In this document: in pieces, positions 1-7,857 of the stretch
How the letters are laid out: each line of letters starts with the position of its first letter
Position numbering within the stretch: the first letter of the stretch is position 1
Origin: Deltaproteobacteria bacterium
GTDB taxonomy: Bacteria; Myxococcota_A; Polyangia; Polyangiales; Houyiibacteriaceae
Assembly: GCA_004283055.1 (NCBI GenBank)
Contig: SHLP01000016.1
Coordinates: 1-43,982 of the forward strand
Length of the DNA stretch: 43,982 bases
Direction: 5' to 3'
Translations under genes and position numbers: made by a program
Notes under the pieces: generated by a model
The model's database searches: none
Told to the model about the DNA's origin: nothing
Seen by the model: the letters and a program-made list of their open reading frames with translations, nothing else

Positions 1-55
1 TGCAAGGCGCCCCGTTCGATGGAACCCCGTGACGCGTTTTTTCCGCGCCCCGGTA
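1..55. other. Non-coding edge after speE
   Basis: Short stretch after the leftward spermidine synthase stop. It contains a GC-rich segment around a run of six T at about 39-44, which could form a weak hairpin. I cannot support a terminator or a gene here. Confidence 0.3.
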
Positions 56-895
56 TTAGAGCTTTAGCGCGCGTTTGACGTAGTTCGGTAGGGCGAAGAT
101 CGCTTGGTGTACCTCTTCGTTGTACGCCTTGGACGCTTCCACGATCGCCTCTTGCCGGTCTCGAATCGCGCGTAGCGGCTCGCCCGTATCCGAGCACCAG
201 GTCCAGCTCCAGGTGCCTGTTCCATAGAGCGGCACCGGACCCAGATACGGATGTACCTCGGGGAATAGCTTGCGGAGCCGGTGCTGCGTTTCGACGAAGA
301 GGTCCATCATCAGCAGCGGAGATTCGCTTTGGAGCGCCATCACTCCCCCGGGCCTGAGCATGCGTTTGCAGCCGGCGTAAAAACCATCGTCGAAGAGAGC
401 CGCACCGGGACCGATGGGATCGGTTCCGTCGAGCAGGATGACGTCATACTTTTCGTCGTTGCTCTGCGTGACGTACTCCCGTCCATCGATGAAACGGAGG
501 TCGAGGCGCGGGTCGCTCCATGCGGTTCCAATGCCGGGAAGGTACTCCTTCGAAACGTCGACGACCATTTGGTCGATCTCAATCATCACGCATTGCTTCA
601 CCTCGGTATGACGAAGCACCTCTCGCACCGTCCCGCCGTCACCGCCGCCGATGACCAGTACTCTCGCGATGCTCCGCGCCGTACACAGGCCGGGCTGTGC
701 GAGCATCTCGTGATAGAGGAACTCGTCGTATTCGCTGGTCATGAACACCTTGTCGATGATCAGCACCCGTCCGAAGCCGACCGTGTCGATCACCTCGACG
801 TGCTGGAAGGCGCTTTGTCCCGAGAAGAGCGTTTCTTTGACCCGGAGCCCGAGTCGGGTGTGGTCATCGAGGGTTTCGTCGTACCAAAGGCCCAT
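56..895 (-). CDS. speE: Spermidine synthase (polyamine aminopropyltransferase)
   Basis: Transfers an aminopropyl group from decarboxylated S-adenosylmethionine to putrescine, giving spermidine in the cytosol. The 279-residue product has the family N-terminus (WYDET at 4-8), the nucleotide-binding loop GGGDGGTVRE at 83-92, and the active-site segment LLDGTDPIGP around 154-163 with Asp156 and Asp159. Length is normal for bacterial SpeE. The open frame continues about 80 codons upstream, but that part is Ser/Arg-rich and overlaps the neighbouring hydrolase gene, so the ATG at 895 is chosen. It lies 10 bp after the MBL-fold gene on the same strand, so the two may be cotranscribed. Exact polyamine specificity is not shown by sequence. 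Confidence 0.93.
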   Translation of the reverse strand: MGLWYDETLDDHTRLGLRVKETLFSGQSAFQHVEVIDTVGFGRVLIIDKVFMTSEYDEFLYHEMLAQPGLCTARSIARVLVIGGGDGGTVREVLRHTEVKQCVMIEIDQMVVDVSKEYLPGIGTAWSDPRLDLRFIDGREYVTQSNDEKYDVILLDGTDPIGPGAALFDDGFYAGCKRMLRPGGVMALQSESPLLMMDLFVETQHRLRKLFPEVHPYLGPVPLYGTGTWSWTWCSDTGEPLRAIRDRQEAIVEASKAYNEEVHQAIFALPNYVKRALKL

Positions 896-905
896 GCTTT
901 CCTCG

Positions 906-1694
906 CTAGAGCCGCAGCTGCATTTGGGGCTCGAGCATGGGCCCGAGCTCGAGCGGCTTTCGTTGCTGCGCAAGCAAGAGCTCGGTGCCTCGATGGCCGA
1001 GCGCCGCCTCGGCAGAGCTGCGCGCAAGCCGAGGGGTGTTGTTGGTTTCGGACAAATGCATGAGAACGACGCGCTTTGGCGTGGTTCGAAGCCCTGCCAG
1101 CAAGTCCGAGGCCTGCCCGTTCGACAGATGCCCATGTGAGCCGCCGACTCGTCGTTTGAGCATCGCGGGGTAGGGGCCCTGGGCGAGCATGTCCGGGTCG
1201 TGGTTGCTCTCGAGTAGAAGGGTTTCGCACTCGGCGACGAACGCCGCGAGCCCTTTGGGAGCGTGCCCGAGATCGGTGACTAGGCCAACGCTGCTCGCCT
1301 TCGTTTCGAATCGGAGTGCGATCTGAGGAACATCGTGCGGGATGGGAAGCGAGTGAACGGTGATGTCCCCGAGAACGAAACGCTTACCGGTTTTGAACGT
1401 TTGGGCGTGCGCTGCAGGCCGAAGGCGTATCGATGGCATGGTCGCTTCGCTGGCAAGGACCGGGCAGCGCAGACGCGTCGAATAGGTTGACGCATGCATC
1501 GCGTGGTCGCTGTGGCTGTGGGTCACGATGACCGCGGCAACGTTCCTCGGGGCCTCCCGCCCGATCGATTCGAAGCGCTGAACGAGCCTGCGGTGCGACA
1601 GACCGGCATCGACCAGGACAGACGTTGTCCTGGACTCCAGCAGGGCCGCGTTCCCCTCGCTTCCGCTACCTAAGATGGTAACCCGCACCGCCAA
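906..1694 (-). CDS. MBL-fold metallo-hydrolase (YycJ/WalJ-like)
   Basis: Metallo-beta-lactamase-fold protein of about 262 residues. It opens with the typical strand ending LGSGSEGNA (8-17) and carries the metal-binding motif HSHSDH at 59-64. Later motifs include LVTDLGH and LLLESNHD, and the arrangement matches the YycJ/WalJ branch of small cytosolic hydrolases, some of which are nucleases. The substrate is unknown. The frame begins with TTG at 1694; a GTG two codons downstream (1688) is an equally good start and gives a more typical N-terminus. It is divergent from hemH, with about 75 bp between them in which I see no convincing promoter, and sits directly upstream of speE. Confidence 0.85.
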   Translation of the reverse strand: MAVRVTILGSGSEGNAALLESRTTSVLVDAGLSHRRLVQRFESIGREAPRNVAAVIVTHSHSDHAMHASTYSTRLRCPVLASEATMPSIRLRPAAHAQTFKTGKRFVLGDITVHSLPIPHDVPQIALRFETKASSVGLVTDLGHAPKGLAAFVAECETLLLESNHDPDMLAQGPYPAMLKRRVGGSHGHLSNGQASDLLAGLRTTPKRVVLMHLSETNNTPRLARSSAEAALGHRGTELLLAQQRKPLELGPMLEPQMQLRL

Positions 1695-1768
1695 GCTAGA
1701 GCACAGCTGCGTTCGCTTGGCAATAGTCTTGACTTGCCACCGGGGGTTTTAGGCGCGAGAGTTCCGGC

Positions 1769-2815
1769 GTGGGCGATACGGATTTGGAGTACGACAGCAT
1801 TCTCGTGGTGTCTTTCGGAGGACCGGAGCAACGTGCAGACGTCATGCCTTTTCTCGAGAACGTTGTGCGGGGCAAGAACGTCCCGCCAGAGCGGCTCAAG
1901 GAGGTCGCGGAACACTACAATCACTTCGAGGGCAAGAGCCCGATCAACGATCAGAACAGAGCACTGATCGCGGCCCTCGAAGAGGAGCTTCGCAAGAGCG
2001 ACATCGACCTGCCGATCTACTGGGGCAATCGCAACTGGGACCCCTACATCCTCGACGCCCTTCGGGAGATGCGCTCCGACGGGAAGAAGCGAGCGCTGGC
2101 GTTCGTCACCTCGGCGTACAGCAGTTACAGCGGATGCCGGCAGTACCGGGAGAGCATCGAGGAAGCTCGAAAGGAGCTCGGGGACGGCGCACCGGTCGTG
2201 GACAAGCTCCGGGTCTTCTACAACCACCCCGGCTTCGTAGAGGCCAACGTCGAATGCCTACTCGCCGCGCTCGAGACGCTTCCGAAAGAGCGCCGGGAAT
2301 CGGCGCGCGTTGCTTTCAGCGCGCACAGCATTCCCGTGTCCATGGCGGAGAACTGCGACTACGCCGAGCAGATCGAAGAAACGGCGCGGCTGGTTGCCGA
2401 AGGCGCACGTCACGATCGCTGGCAGCTCGTCTACCAAAGCCGAAGCGGCCCACCCCGTGTTCCTTGGCTCGGCCCGGACATCCTCGAGCACCTCGATGCG
2501 CTTGCGCAGATCAACACCCACGACGTGGTGGTTGCACCTATCGGCTTCATTTCAGACCACATGGAGGTCGTCTGGGACCTCGACCACGAGGCGCGTGACC
2601 ACGCGAGCGAGCTTGGAATCACCCTCACCCGCGCACCCACCGTAGGCACGCACCCTGCCTTCGTCGCCATGATTCGCGAGCTCATCGAGGAGCGGCTCGG
2701 CAGGGTCAGCGTTCGTCAAGCACTGGGCAAGCGCGGCCCTTCTCACGACGTCTGCCCGCCGGACTGCTGCCAGTACCAGCCGCGTGGCTCCCGGCCGGCG
2801 CAGCCCGCTGCTTAG
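1769..2815 (+). CDS. hemH: Ferrochelatase, probable [2Fe-2S] type
   Basis: Inserts Fe(II) into a porphyrin in the last steps of haem synthesis. The 348-residue protein begins with GTG. The catalytic histidine lies in FSAHSIP (His185), and the region SAYSSYSGCRQYRE (115-128) is characteristic. Cys123 plus Cys329, Cys333 and Cys334 in the C-terminal CPPDCC give the one-internal, three-C-terminal pattern known for [2Fe-2S] ferrochelatases of mycobacteria and myxobacteria. Protoporphyrin or coproporphyrin as substrate cannot be decided by eye. The gene stands alone, divergent from the MBL-fold gene and convergent with the crotonase gene 9 bp downstream. Confidence 0.93.
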   Translation: MGDTDLEYDSILVVSFGGPEQRADVMPFLENVVRGKNVPPERLKEVAEHYNHFEGKSPINDQNRALIAALEEELRKSDIDLPIYWGNRNWDPYILDALREMRSDGKKRALAFVTSAYSSYSGCRQYRESIEEARKELGDGAPVVDKLRVFYNHPGFVEANVECLLAALETLPKERRESARVAFSAHSIPVSMAENCDYAEQIEETARLVAEGARHDRWQLVYQSRSGPPRVPWLGPDILEHLDALAQINTHDVVVAPIGFISDHMEVVWDLDHEARDHASELGITLTRAPTVGTHPAFVAMIRELIEERLGRVSVRQALGKRGPSHDVCPPDCCQYQPRGSRPAQPAA

Positions 2816-2824
2816 GGGCGCTCG

Positions 2825-3619
2825 TCACTCCGGGTTTTTGAAGTCGGGATCGCGCTTCATCATGTTCGCTTGGACCGCCTCCATTTGATTGGGGCTGCCC
2901 AGCAGGCTGACCTGAAGCGCCGTCTCGAGCTTGAGCGCGTCGGCACGCGACATCTTGGGCGCGTCCCGAAGAAGCGCCTTGCCTGCCCGGATGGCGTGGG
3001 GCGATTTGGTCGCAATCAACTTCGCGGTTTCGAGCGCATCTGCGAGCGGGTCCTCGGAGACCTTGGTTGCGAGCCCGAGCGAAAGAGCTTCGGTCCCGGA
3101 AATGATTCGACCGGTGAACGTGAGCTCTTTTGCAACGTCGAGCGGGACCACCTCCAGCATGGTCTGCGTGATGCTCATGTCTGGAATCAATCCCCATTTG
3201 ATCTCCATGACCGAGAACTGCGAATCGGCCGTGACGTAGCGAAGGTCGGCGCCGAGGGCAATTTGGAGCCCACCCCCGAAGGCAAAGCCATGGATCGCCG
3301 CGATGACGGGGACCTGGACCTCCTGCCAAATCCAGCCCGCCCGTTGCGCCATGTTGGCGGGGCTCTCTTCGCTTCGCGACAAGAGCTTTTGCATTAGATC
3401 GGGCGACCCCATGAACGAGCCGAAATCGAGCCCGGCACAAAAGGCCTTGCCTTCACCGTGGAGCACGACTGCGCGAACGCTCTTGTCGGCGATGATGCGC
3501 TCGCCGGTGCTGATGAGCGCTTCGAACATCTCTGCGTCCAGCGCGTTGCGCTTTTCGGGACGCGCCATGCGAACGGTAGCGACGTGGTTGTCGATGCTGA
3601 GTTGAATTCGTTCGGACAT
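2825..3619 (-). CDS. Enoyl-CoA hydratase/isomerase family protein (crotonase)
   Basis: Crotonase-fold acyl-CoA enzyme of 264 residues. It has the early PEKRNALD motif, the first oxyanion-hole strand GKAFCAGLDFGSF, the second HGFAFGGGLQIALGADLRY (each in normal spacing), and an active-site segment MEIKWGLIPDMS in which Glu and Asp replace the two Glu of classical hydratases. That pattern occurs in hydratases and isomerases of unknown substrate, so the reaction is not assigned. It is not MenB: the dihydroxynaphthoyl-CoA synthase motifs are absent. An AGGAG ribosome site precedes the ATG. It is the last gene of a leftward run and begins 8 bp after purU. Confidence 0.88.
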   Translation of the reverse strand: MSERIQLSIDNHVATVRMARPEKRNALDAEMFEALISTGERIIADKSVRAVVLHGEGKAFCAGLDFGSFMGSPDLMQKLLSRSEESPANMAQRAGWIWQEVQVPVIAAIHGFAFGGGLQIALGADLRYVTADSQFSVMEIKWGLIPDMSITQTMLEVVPLDVAKELTFTGRIISGTEALSLGLATKVSEDPLADALETAKLIATKSPHAIRAGKALLRDAPKMSRADALKLETALQVSLLGSPNQMEAVQANMMKRDPDFKNPE

Positions 3620-3627
3620 GTAGGCTC

Positions 3628-4482
3628 CTAGGTGAAAACGACCGTTTTGTTGTCGTAGACGAGAATACGGTCGTCGAGGTGCCAGCGCACCGCACGCCCG
3701 AGTACCACTTTTTCGAGGTCGCGGCCCTTGCGAACCAAGTCTTGCACGGAGTCCCGGTGTGAACAGCGGACGACGTCCTGTTCGATGATTGGGCCCTCGT
3801 CCAAGTCTGCCGTGGCATAGTGGGCCGTTGCGCCGATCAGCTTGACGCCTCGTTCGAAAGCCCGGTGGTACGGCTTACTCCCCATGAACGCCGGTAGGAA
3901 CGAATGGTGAATGTTGATCACCTGCCCGTCATAGGCCCCGAGGAAGTCATCGCTGAGAATCTGCATGTATCGAGCGAGCACGACGAGATCGACCCCCTCG
4001 CCCTTCAGCAAGTCGAGCGCCGCGCGCTCTTGCGCGGGCTTCGTTTCCTTGCTGATCGGCAAATGATGGAAGGGGACCTCGAACTGCTCGGCCACGGGAC
4101 GGAGGTCTTCGTGGTTGCTGATGATCATCGCGAACTCGGTCGCGAGCTCTCCGGCGCGCTGGCGCAAGAGGAGGTCGTAGAGACAATGATCGTACTTCGA
4201 GACGAAGATCACGGTTCGAAAGCGATTCTTGCCATCGGCGATGCGCCAGCTCATGGAGAAGCGGTCGGCTACTTCCGAGACCGCCGTCTCCAAGCTCCGC
4301 CGATCGGTGTGCAGCTCGGACATATCGAACCTGATGCGTTGGAAGAACTGGCCCGCGACGGGATCGGTGTGCTGGTCGGCGTCGAGGATGTTCGCGCCGT
4401 GGCCGTAGAGGACCTGCGCCAGGGCTGCGACGAGGCCTTTGCGATCGGGGCAGCAGACGAGCAGCGTTGCGGTTTGTTCCAC
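3628..4482 (-). CDS. purU: Formyltetrahydrofolate deformylase
   Basis: Hydrolyses 10-formyl-tetrahydrofolate to formate and tetrahydrofolate, balancing one-carbon pools and supplying formate for purine synthesis. The 284-residue protein has an N-terminal ACT regulatory domain (CCPDRKGLVAALAQ at about 10-23, then GANILDADQHTD) and a C-terminal formyltransferase fold. Visible catalytic elements are the Asn-region IISNHEDL, the histidine of NIHHSFLP, and the aspartate of ATADLDEGPIIEQDV. Length matches the family. The start is GTG. It lies in a leftward group between the DUF445 gene (about 48 bp upstream) and the crotonase gene. Confidence 0.94.
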   Translation of the reverse strand: MEQTATLLVCCPDRKGLVAALAQVLYGHGANILDADQHTDPVAGQFFQRIRFDMSELHTDRRSLETAVSEVADRFSMSWRIADGKNRFRTVIFVSKYDHCLYDLLLRQRAGELATEFAMIISNHEDLRPVAEQFEVPFHHLPISKETKPAQERAALDLLKGEGVDLVVLARYMQILSDDFLGAYDGQVINIHHSFLPAFMGSKPYHRAFERGVKLIGATAHYATADLDEGPIIEQDVVRCSHRDSVQDLVRKGRDLEKVVLGRAVRWHLDDRILVYDNKTVVFT

Positions 4483-4530
4483 GGTCGCAGGTGTAGCCGT
4501 TGAGCGAGCGTTCGGCCAGCGCTCCCGCGC

Positions 4531-5769
4531 CTAGCGGCTGAGACGGTCCATTGCGTCGCCGAAGATGAAGACCAGCTGCAGCACGCCTGCAATGGTGCCC
4601 AATATGGCCCCCGCGGCGATGAGCTTCCACTCGTCTTGCTGAAATGCAGGCCTGAGAACCCCCTCGTAGCTTTCGCGGTCGAGCGCTTTCATCCTGCGTT
4701 CGAGCTCCCCTCGGAGATCCACGGATTCGCCGGCGAATGTATGAAAGAACCCGCCCGGCTTCGGCCATTCAGTCTGAATCCGCTCGAGAAGCTCGGCTCG
4801 AAGGGCAGGCCGCTTCTCTTCGGGCAAGACGAGAGCAGCCATCGGGTGCGACTCGTATTTCGAGATCAACTCCCCGATACGACGCTCGACGATCCGGTCC
4901 ATGTGCGCCGCCCCCTCGCTCTCCATCACCGTCGCCACGATGTTGTCGGCGTTCAGCACCCGTGTTGCCACCGTGCGCCCGAAGGCCTCGGCGACCTCTG
5001 ACTGCCTCTTGTGAAACAGCCCCTGTATGGTCAGCGGACCGATCTTCACGGGCTCGCGCGGCGCAAACACCAGCTTGATGGCGATCCAGTTGGTCAGGTA
5101 GCCCACGAAGAAGCCGGCTGCGGGAAGGATCCAGGGCGCAGGGTAGAGGACCCAGATGACCATCTGGAAAAGGCCAAACAGAAAGCCGAAGTAAAGCCCG
5201 GATCGCTCGATGAACTTGAACTCCTTGCGACCCACCTCGAAGAACATCTCGCCCATCAGCTCTTTGTGGCGCTCGATCGCCTCGAGCACGGTCCGCTCGA
5301 TGTCCATGATCTTGTCGATGTCATCGGCCATGTCCATGGCGATGGCGCGCGAGACGTCGATCACTTCGGCCCGCACCTGCTGCCGGACTTTGTTCTGCAT
5401 GAATTCGCCGGCGTTCTCCCACATGGCCCTGGCGTGCTTGTTCGCAACCTCGTCGATCACCTGTTCGGTCACATCGTCGATGACCGCGCCGAGCTTTCCG
5501 GCGAACGACTCGGCGCTGAAGGTTTCGTCGAAAAGCTCCCGGAGAGACAGAAGCTTTTGGGTGATGAGCGTGTTCGAAACGGTGGCAAGCCGGAGCGCGT
5601 TCGCTGGGATGACACCTTGCCAGCCGAGGTACGGTGGAATGCCGACGAACTCGACCGGCTTAAACATCATCTTGATGGCGACCACGTTCGTGAACCAGCC
5701 CACCAAGGAGCTGATCGCCGGGATCAGGAGAACGATCCAGTTGTCTTGAATGCGAGTCAGCAGCTCCAT
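4531..5769 (-). CDS. DUF445 family membrane protein
   Basis: Inner-membrane protein of 412 residues with a DUF445 architecture. An N-terminal hydrophobic segment leads into GWFTNVVAIKMMFKP, and a second copy of the same signature, GYLTNWIAIKLVFAP, occurs near the middle after two further hydrophobic stretches. A last membrane segment sits at the extreme C-terminus, and long amphipathic helical regions lie between. The duplicated G-x-x-TN-x-x-AIK-x-x-F-x-P signature is the basis of the call. Function is unknown. The frame extends to a TTG at 5778, but the ATG at 5769 is preferred. It follows the Nudix gene by about 25 bp on the same strand. Confidence 0.85.
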   Translation of the reverse strand: MELLTRIQDNWIVLLIPAISSLVGWFTNVVAIKMMFKPVEFVGIPPYLGWQGVIPANALRLATVSNTLITQKLLSLRELFDETFSAESFAGKLGAVIDDVTEQVIDEVANKHARAMWENAGEFMQNKVRQQVRAEVIDVSRAIAMDMADDIDKIMDIERTVLEAIERHKELMGEMFFEVGRKEFKFIERSGLYFGFLFGLFQMVIWVLYPAPWILPAAGFFVGYLTNWIAIKLVFAPREPVKIGPLTIQGLFHKRQSEVAEAFGRTVATRVLNADNIVATVMESEGAAHMDRIVERRIGELISKYESHPMAALVLPEEKRPALRAELLERIQTEWPKPGGFFHTFAGESVDLRGELERRMKALDRESYEGVLRPAFQQDEWKLIAAGAILGTIAGVLQLVFIFGDAMDRLSR

Positions 5770-5794
5770 CGGGATCAATGCTCGGTCGAAGAAC

Positions 5795-6325
5795 TCACGG
5801 GGAGTGGAGGTGCATCCAATAGAGCAGCAGTGCGATCGTCTTGGCGTCCTCGATGTGACCGTCTTTGATCATATCGCGGACTTGCCATTGGGGAATCGGG
5901 AACACTTCGATTTCCTCGTCGTGGTCGAGCGATTGAGCGCTCTGCTCGAGGTCGGTTGCCAAGAACCCGTGCATGCGTTCGTTGAGGATCCCTGGTGATG
6001 CAAAAAAATCCGTGAGTGGAACGAGGGTTCCGGCTCGGTAGCCGGTTTCCTCCTCCACTTCGCGCGCAGCACACGCCGAGGGTGCTTCCCCGGCTTCGAG
6101 CGTACCGGCTGGCAGCTCCCACAGAACCTTGCCAACCGTGTGGCGAACGTTGCGAATCAAGACGACACGGCCGTCGTCCAAGAGGGGAAGAATGACGGCT
6201 GCGCCTCGATGTTCGATCACGTCGCGAACGACGTCGGAGCCGCCCTGACCTTCGAAGGTCACACGCGCCACATCGAACAAAGGACCCGAGTACAGCAGCT
6301 CACGCGATTTCATGGCGCGCATCAT
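5795..6325 (-). CDS. Nudix hydrolase (ADP-ribose pyrophosphatase-like)
   Basis: Cytosolic Nudix enzyme of 176 residues, probably cleaving ADP-ribose or a related nucleoside diphosphate. The complete Nudix box G-x5-E-x7-REVEEETG is visible at about 74-96, preceded by LWELPAGTLE, which is typical of the ADP-ribose pyrophosphatase branch. The loop DFFASPGILNERMHGFLA after the box also fits that branch. Two ATG codons begin the frame, with a third at residue 5; no strong ribosome site separates them. It is the first gene of the leftward Nudix-DUF445-purU-crotonase run. Exact substrate is inferred, not shown. Confidence 0.88.
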   Translation of the reverse strand: MMRAMKSRELLYSGPLFDVARVTFEGQGGSDVVRDVIEHRGAAVILPLLDDGRVVLIRNVRHTVGKVLWELPAGTLEAGEAPSACAAREVEEETGYRAGTLVPLTDFFASPGILNERMHGFLATDLEQSAQSLDHDEEIEVFPIPQWQVRDMIKDGHIEDAKTIALLLYWMHLHSP

Positions 6326-6384
6326 GGCCGACTTTTCGATGGGTTACACGTCAATTTGACTGGATCGCGGGGGATCGCCATTGT

Positions 6385-7857
6385 GTGGGCGTGCGGCTCG
6401 GGAATCTATGGGGTTCGCCGTTGGCGATCGTGTCGTTGGGCTTGGCGCTGGCCGGCGTTTGGACGCTTGCCTACGGCGCGTCGACGACGTCGGCCGATAC
6501 CTCTCCGAGGACGCCTGCGGCCATCGGCGAGGCCGGCGCCCTCAGACCGAATCGCTCCGAGGAGCGCATGGGGCCCAAGCTCCTCGAGCCGCCGCCGAGC
6601 GATGCGCTCGGCCTCGACATTGCCATCGAAGACCGAGATGGGAAGTCGATGAAGGCATTGCATCGAGCCCTCGCTCGGGCGGCCGCGGGCGAAGGCCAGG
6701 CCCGGCTTCTGGTCTACGGCGCATCGCACGTCGCCAGCGATCTGTTCACGGGTCACATCCGCCGCGAGCTTCAGACTCGCTACGGTGACGCAGGCCACGG
6801 CTTCGTCCTTCCCGTACACCCTTGGCGCACCTATCGGCATCGGGACATCAACATCGAAAGCGACGGCATGCGCTGGGAGACGCAGCGCATTCGAGTCGGC
6901 GATGCGGAGGTCGAGCGCGTCGGTCTCGCCGGAATCGCGATGATGAGCCGGCGCGCTGGTTCGTTCGGCGCGGTGTACACTGCGAAAGAGGGTGAGTATG
7001 GGCGAACCGCAGGTTTCTTCGAGCTGTACTACAAGCAGCATCCTCGCGGCGGCGACCTCGACGTCTTCATCGACGGCCGCAAGGCACGTCGTATCTCTAC
7101 GCGCGCGAGGAAGGTCTCGCCGGGCTACGCCACTTTTCGTCTCCCCGACGCGGCTCATCGATTCGAGATTCGCACCGTAAGCAAACGGCCTGTATGGGTG
7201 TATGGCCTCGTGGTCGAGCGCGACCAGCCCGGGGTGGTCGTCGATACTCTGGGCATCAACGGCTCGCGGGCGCGCTATCAGCTACTTTGGGACGACGAGG
7301 TGTATCGAGAGCACCTTCAAAGGCGAAAGCCTGACCTCGTCGTGCTGGCCTACGGAACGAACGAAAGCGGCGACGAATCCCCTCTCGAGGACTACGAGCG
7401 TGACTTGCGCGCGGTGCTCGAACGGATGCGCAGCGCGGTGCCGGACGCGTCATGTCTCTTGATCGGTCCGTCGGATCGACCGATGCAAGTGGAAGAACGG
7501 GTGTTTGAAGACCGTGAGCGAACCGCGCGGCTGATCCAGGTACAGCATCGGCTCGCCCTCGAGCAGGGCTGCGGCTTCTTCGACCTCGTGGCCTTCCAAG
7601 GCGGCGCGCTATCGATGGTGCACTGGGCGGCAAATGATCCGGCGTATGCGGCGCAAGATCACATTCACTACACGCGCGTAGGTTATCAGCGCTTGGGGGA
7701 GGTGTTGCTCTCCGCGCTGCTCGAAGGGATGCCTCCGTCCGGCGAGTCAGTCGAGTCTACTGAGTCGAGTGAGTCAGACGCATCGGCCGGCTCCGCGCTT
7801 GGCGTCGAAGGGTCCGTAGATGCGGGCACCGTCGTCGAAGGCGCCTTGGAGAGATAG
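6385..7857 (+). CDS. SGNH-hydrolase-like secreted or anchored protein, copy 1
   Basis: Protein of 490 residues with an N-terminal hydrophobic anchor or signal (about 12-32) and an SGNH-type domain. The nucleophile block reads YGAS (Ser114) rather than GDS, block III is YGTNES (Asn326), and the final dyad is DHIH (425-428), so Ser, Asn and Asp-His are kept while the usual Asp of GDS is Ala. It is clearly paralogous to the gene on the other strand at 7686-9341: both have R(Y/F)GDAGHGFVL and (F)E-QQ/KQ-HPRGG blocks. Likely role is O-acetyl or acyl transfer on a surface polysaccharide with the nearby MBOAT protein. The start is GTG. The C-terminal tail is Ser/Glu-rich and overlaps the convergent gene by 172 bp. 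Confidence 0.75.
   Translation: MGVRLGNLWGSPLAIVSLGLALAGVWTLAYGASTTSADTSPRTPAAIGEAGALRPNRSEERMGPKLLEPPPSDALGLDIAIEDRDGKSMKALHRALARAAAGEGQARLLVYGASHVASDLFTGHIRRELQTRYGDAGHGFVLPVHPWRTYRHRDINIESDGMRWETQRIRVGDAEVERVGLAGIAMMSRRAGSFGAVYTAKEGEYGRTAGFFELYYKQHPRGGDLDVFIDGRKARRISTRARKVSPGYATFRLPDAAHRFEIRTVSKRPVWVYGLVVERDQPGVVVDTLGINGSRARYQLLWDDEVYREHLQRRKPDLVVLAYGTNESGDESPLEDYERDLRAVLERMRSAVPDASCLLIGPSDRPMQVEERVFEDRERTARLIQVQHRLALEQGCGFFDLVAFQGGALSMVHWAANDPAYAAQDHIHYTRVGYQRLGEVLLSALLEGMPPSGESVESTESSESDASAGSALGVEGSVDAGTVVEGALER

Noticed and set aside
281-1063. Rightward open frame of 260 codons
   Set aside because: Antisense to speE and the MBL-fold gene; no recognisable domain.
1729-1752. Possible promoter TTGACT with TTTTAG before hemH
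   Set aside because: The spacing is only about 12 bp, too short for a sigma-70 promoter.
2825-3619. Crotonase as the missing MenB
   Set aside because: It lacks MenB-type active-site motifs, has MEIKWGLIPDMS instead, and lies 30 kb from the men operon next to purU.
5011-5868. Rightward open frame of 285 codons
   Set aside because: Antisense to the DUF445 gene, whose duplicated family signature is clear; the product is Asp/His/Arg-rich with no motif.
7744-7779. Short repeats as a CRISPR array
   Set aside because: Units are only 5-6 bases with no spacers, and they are translated on both strands.
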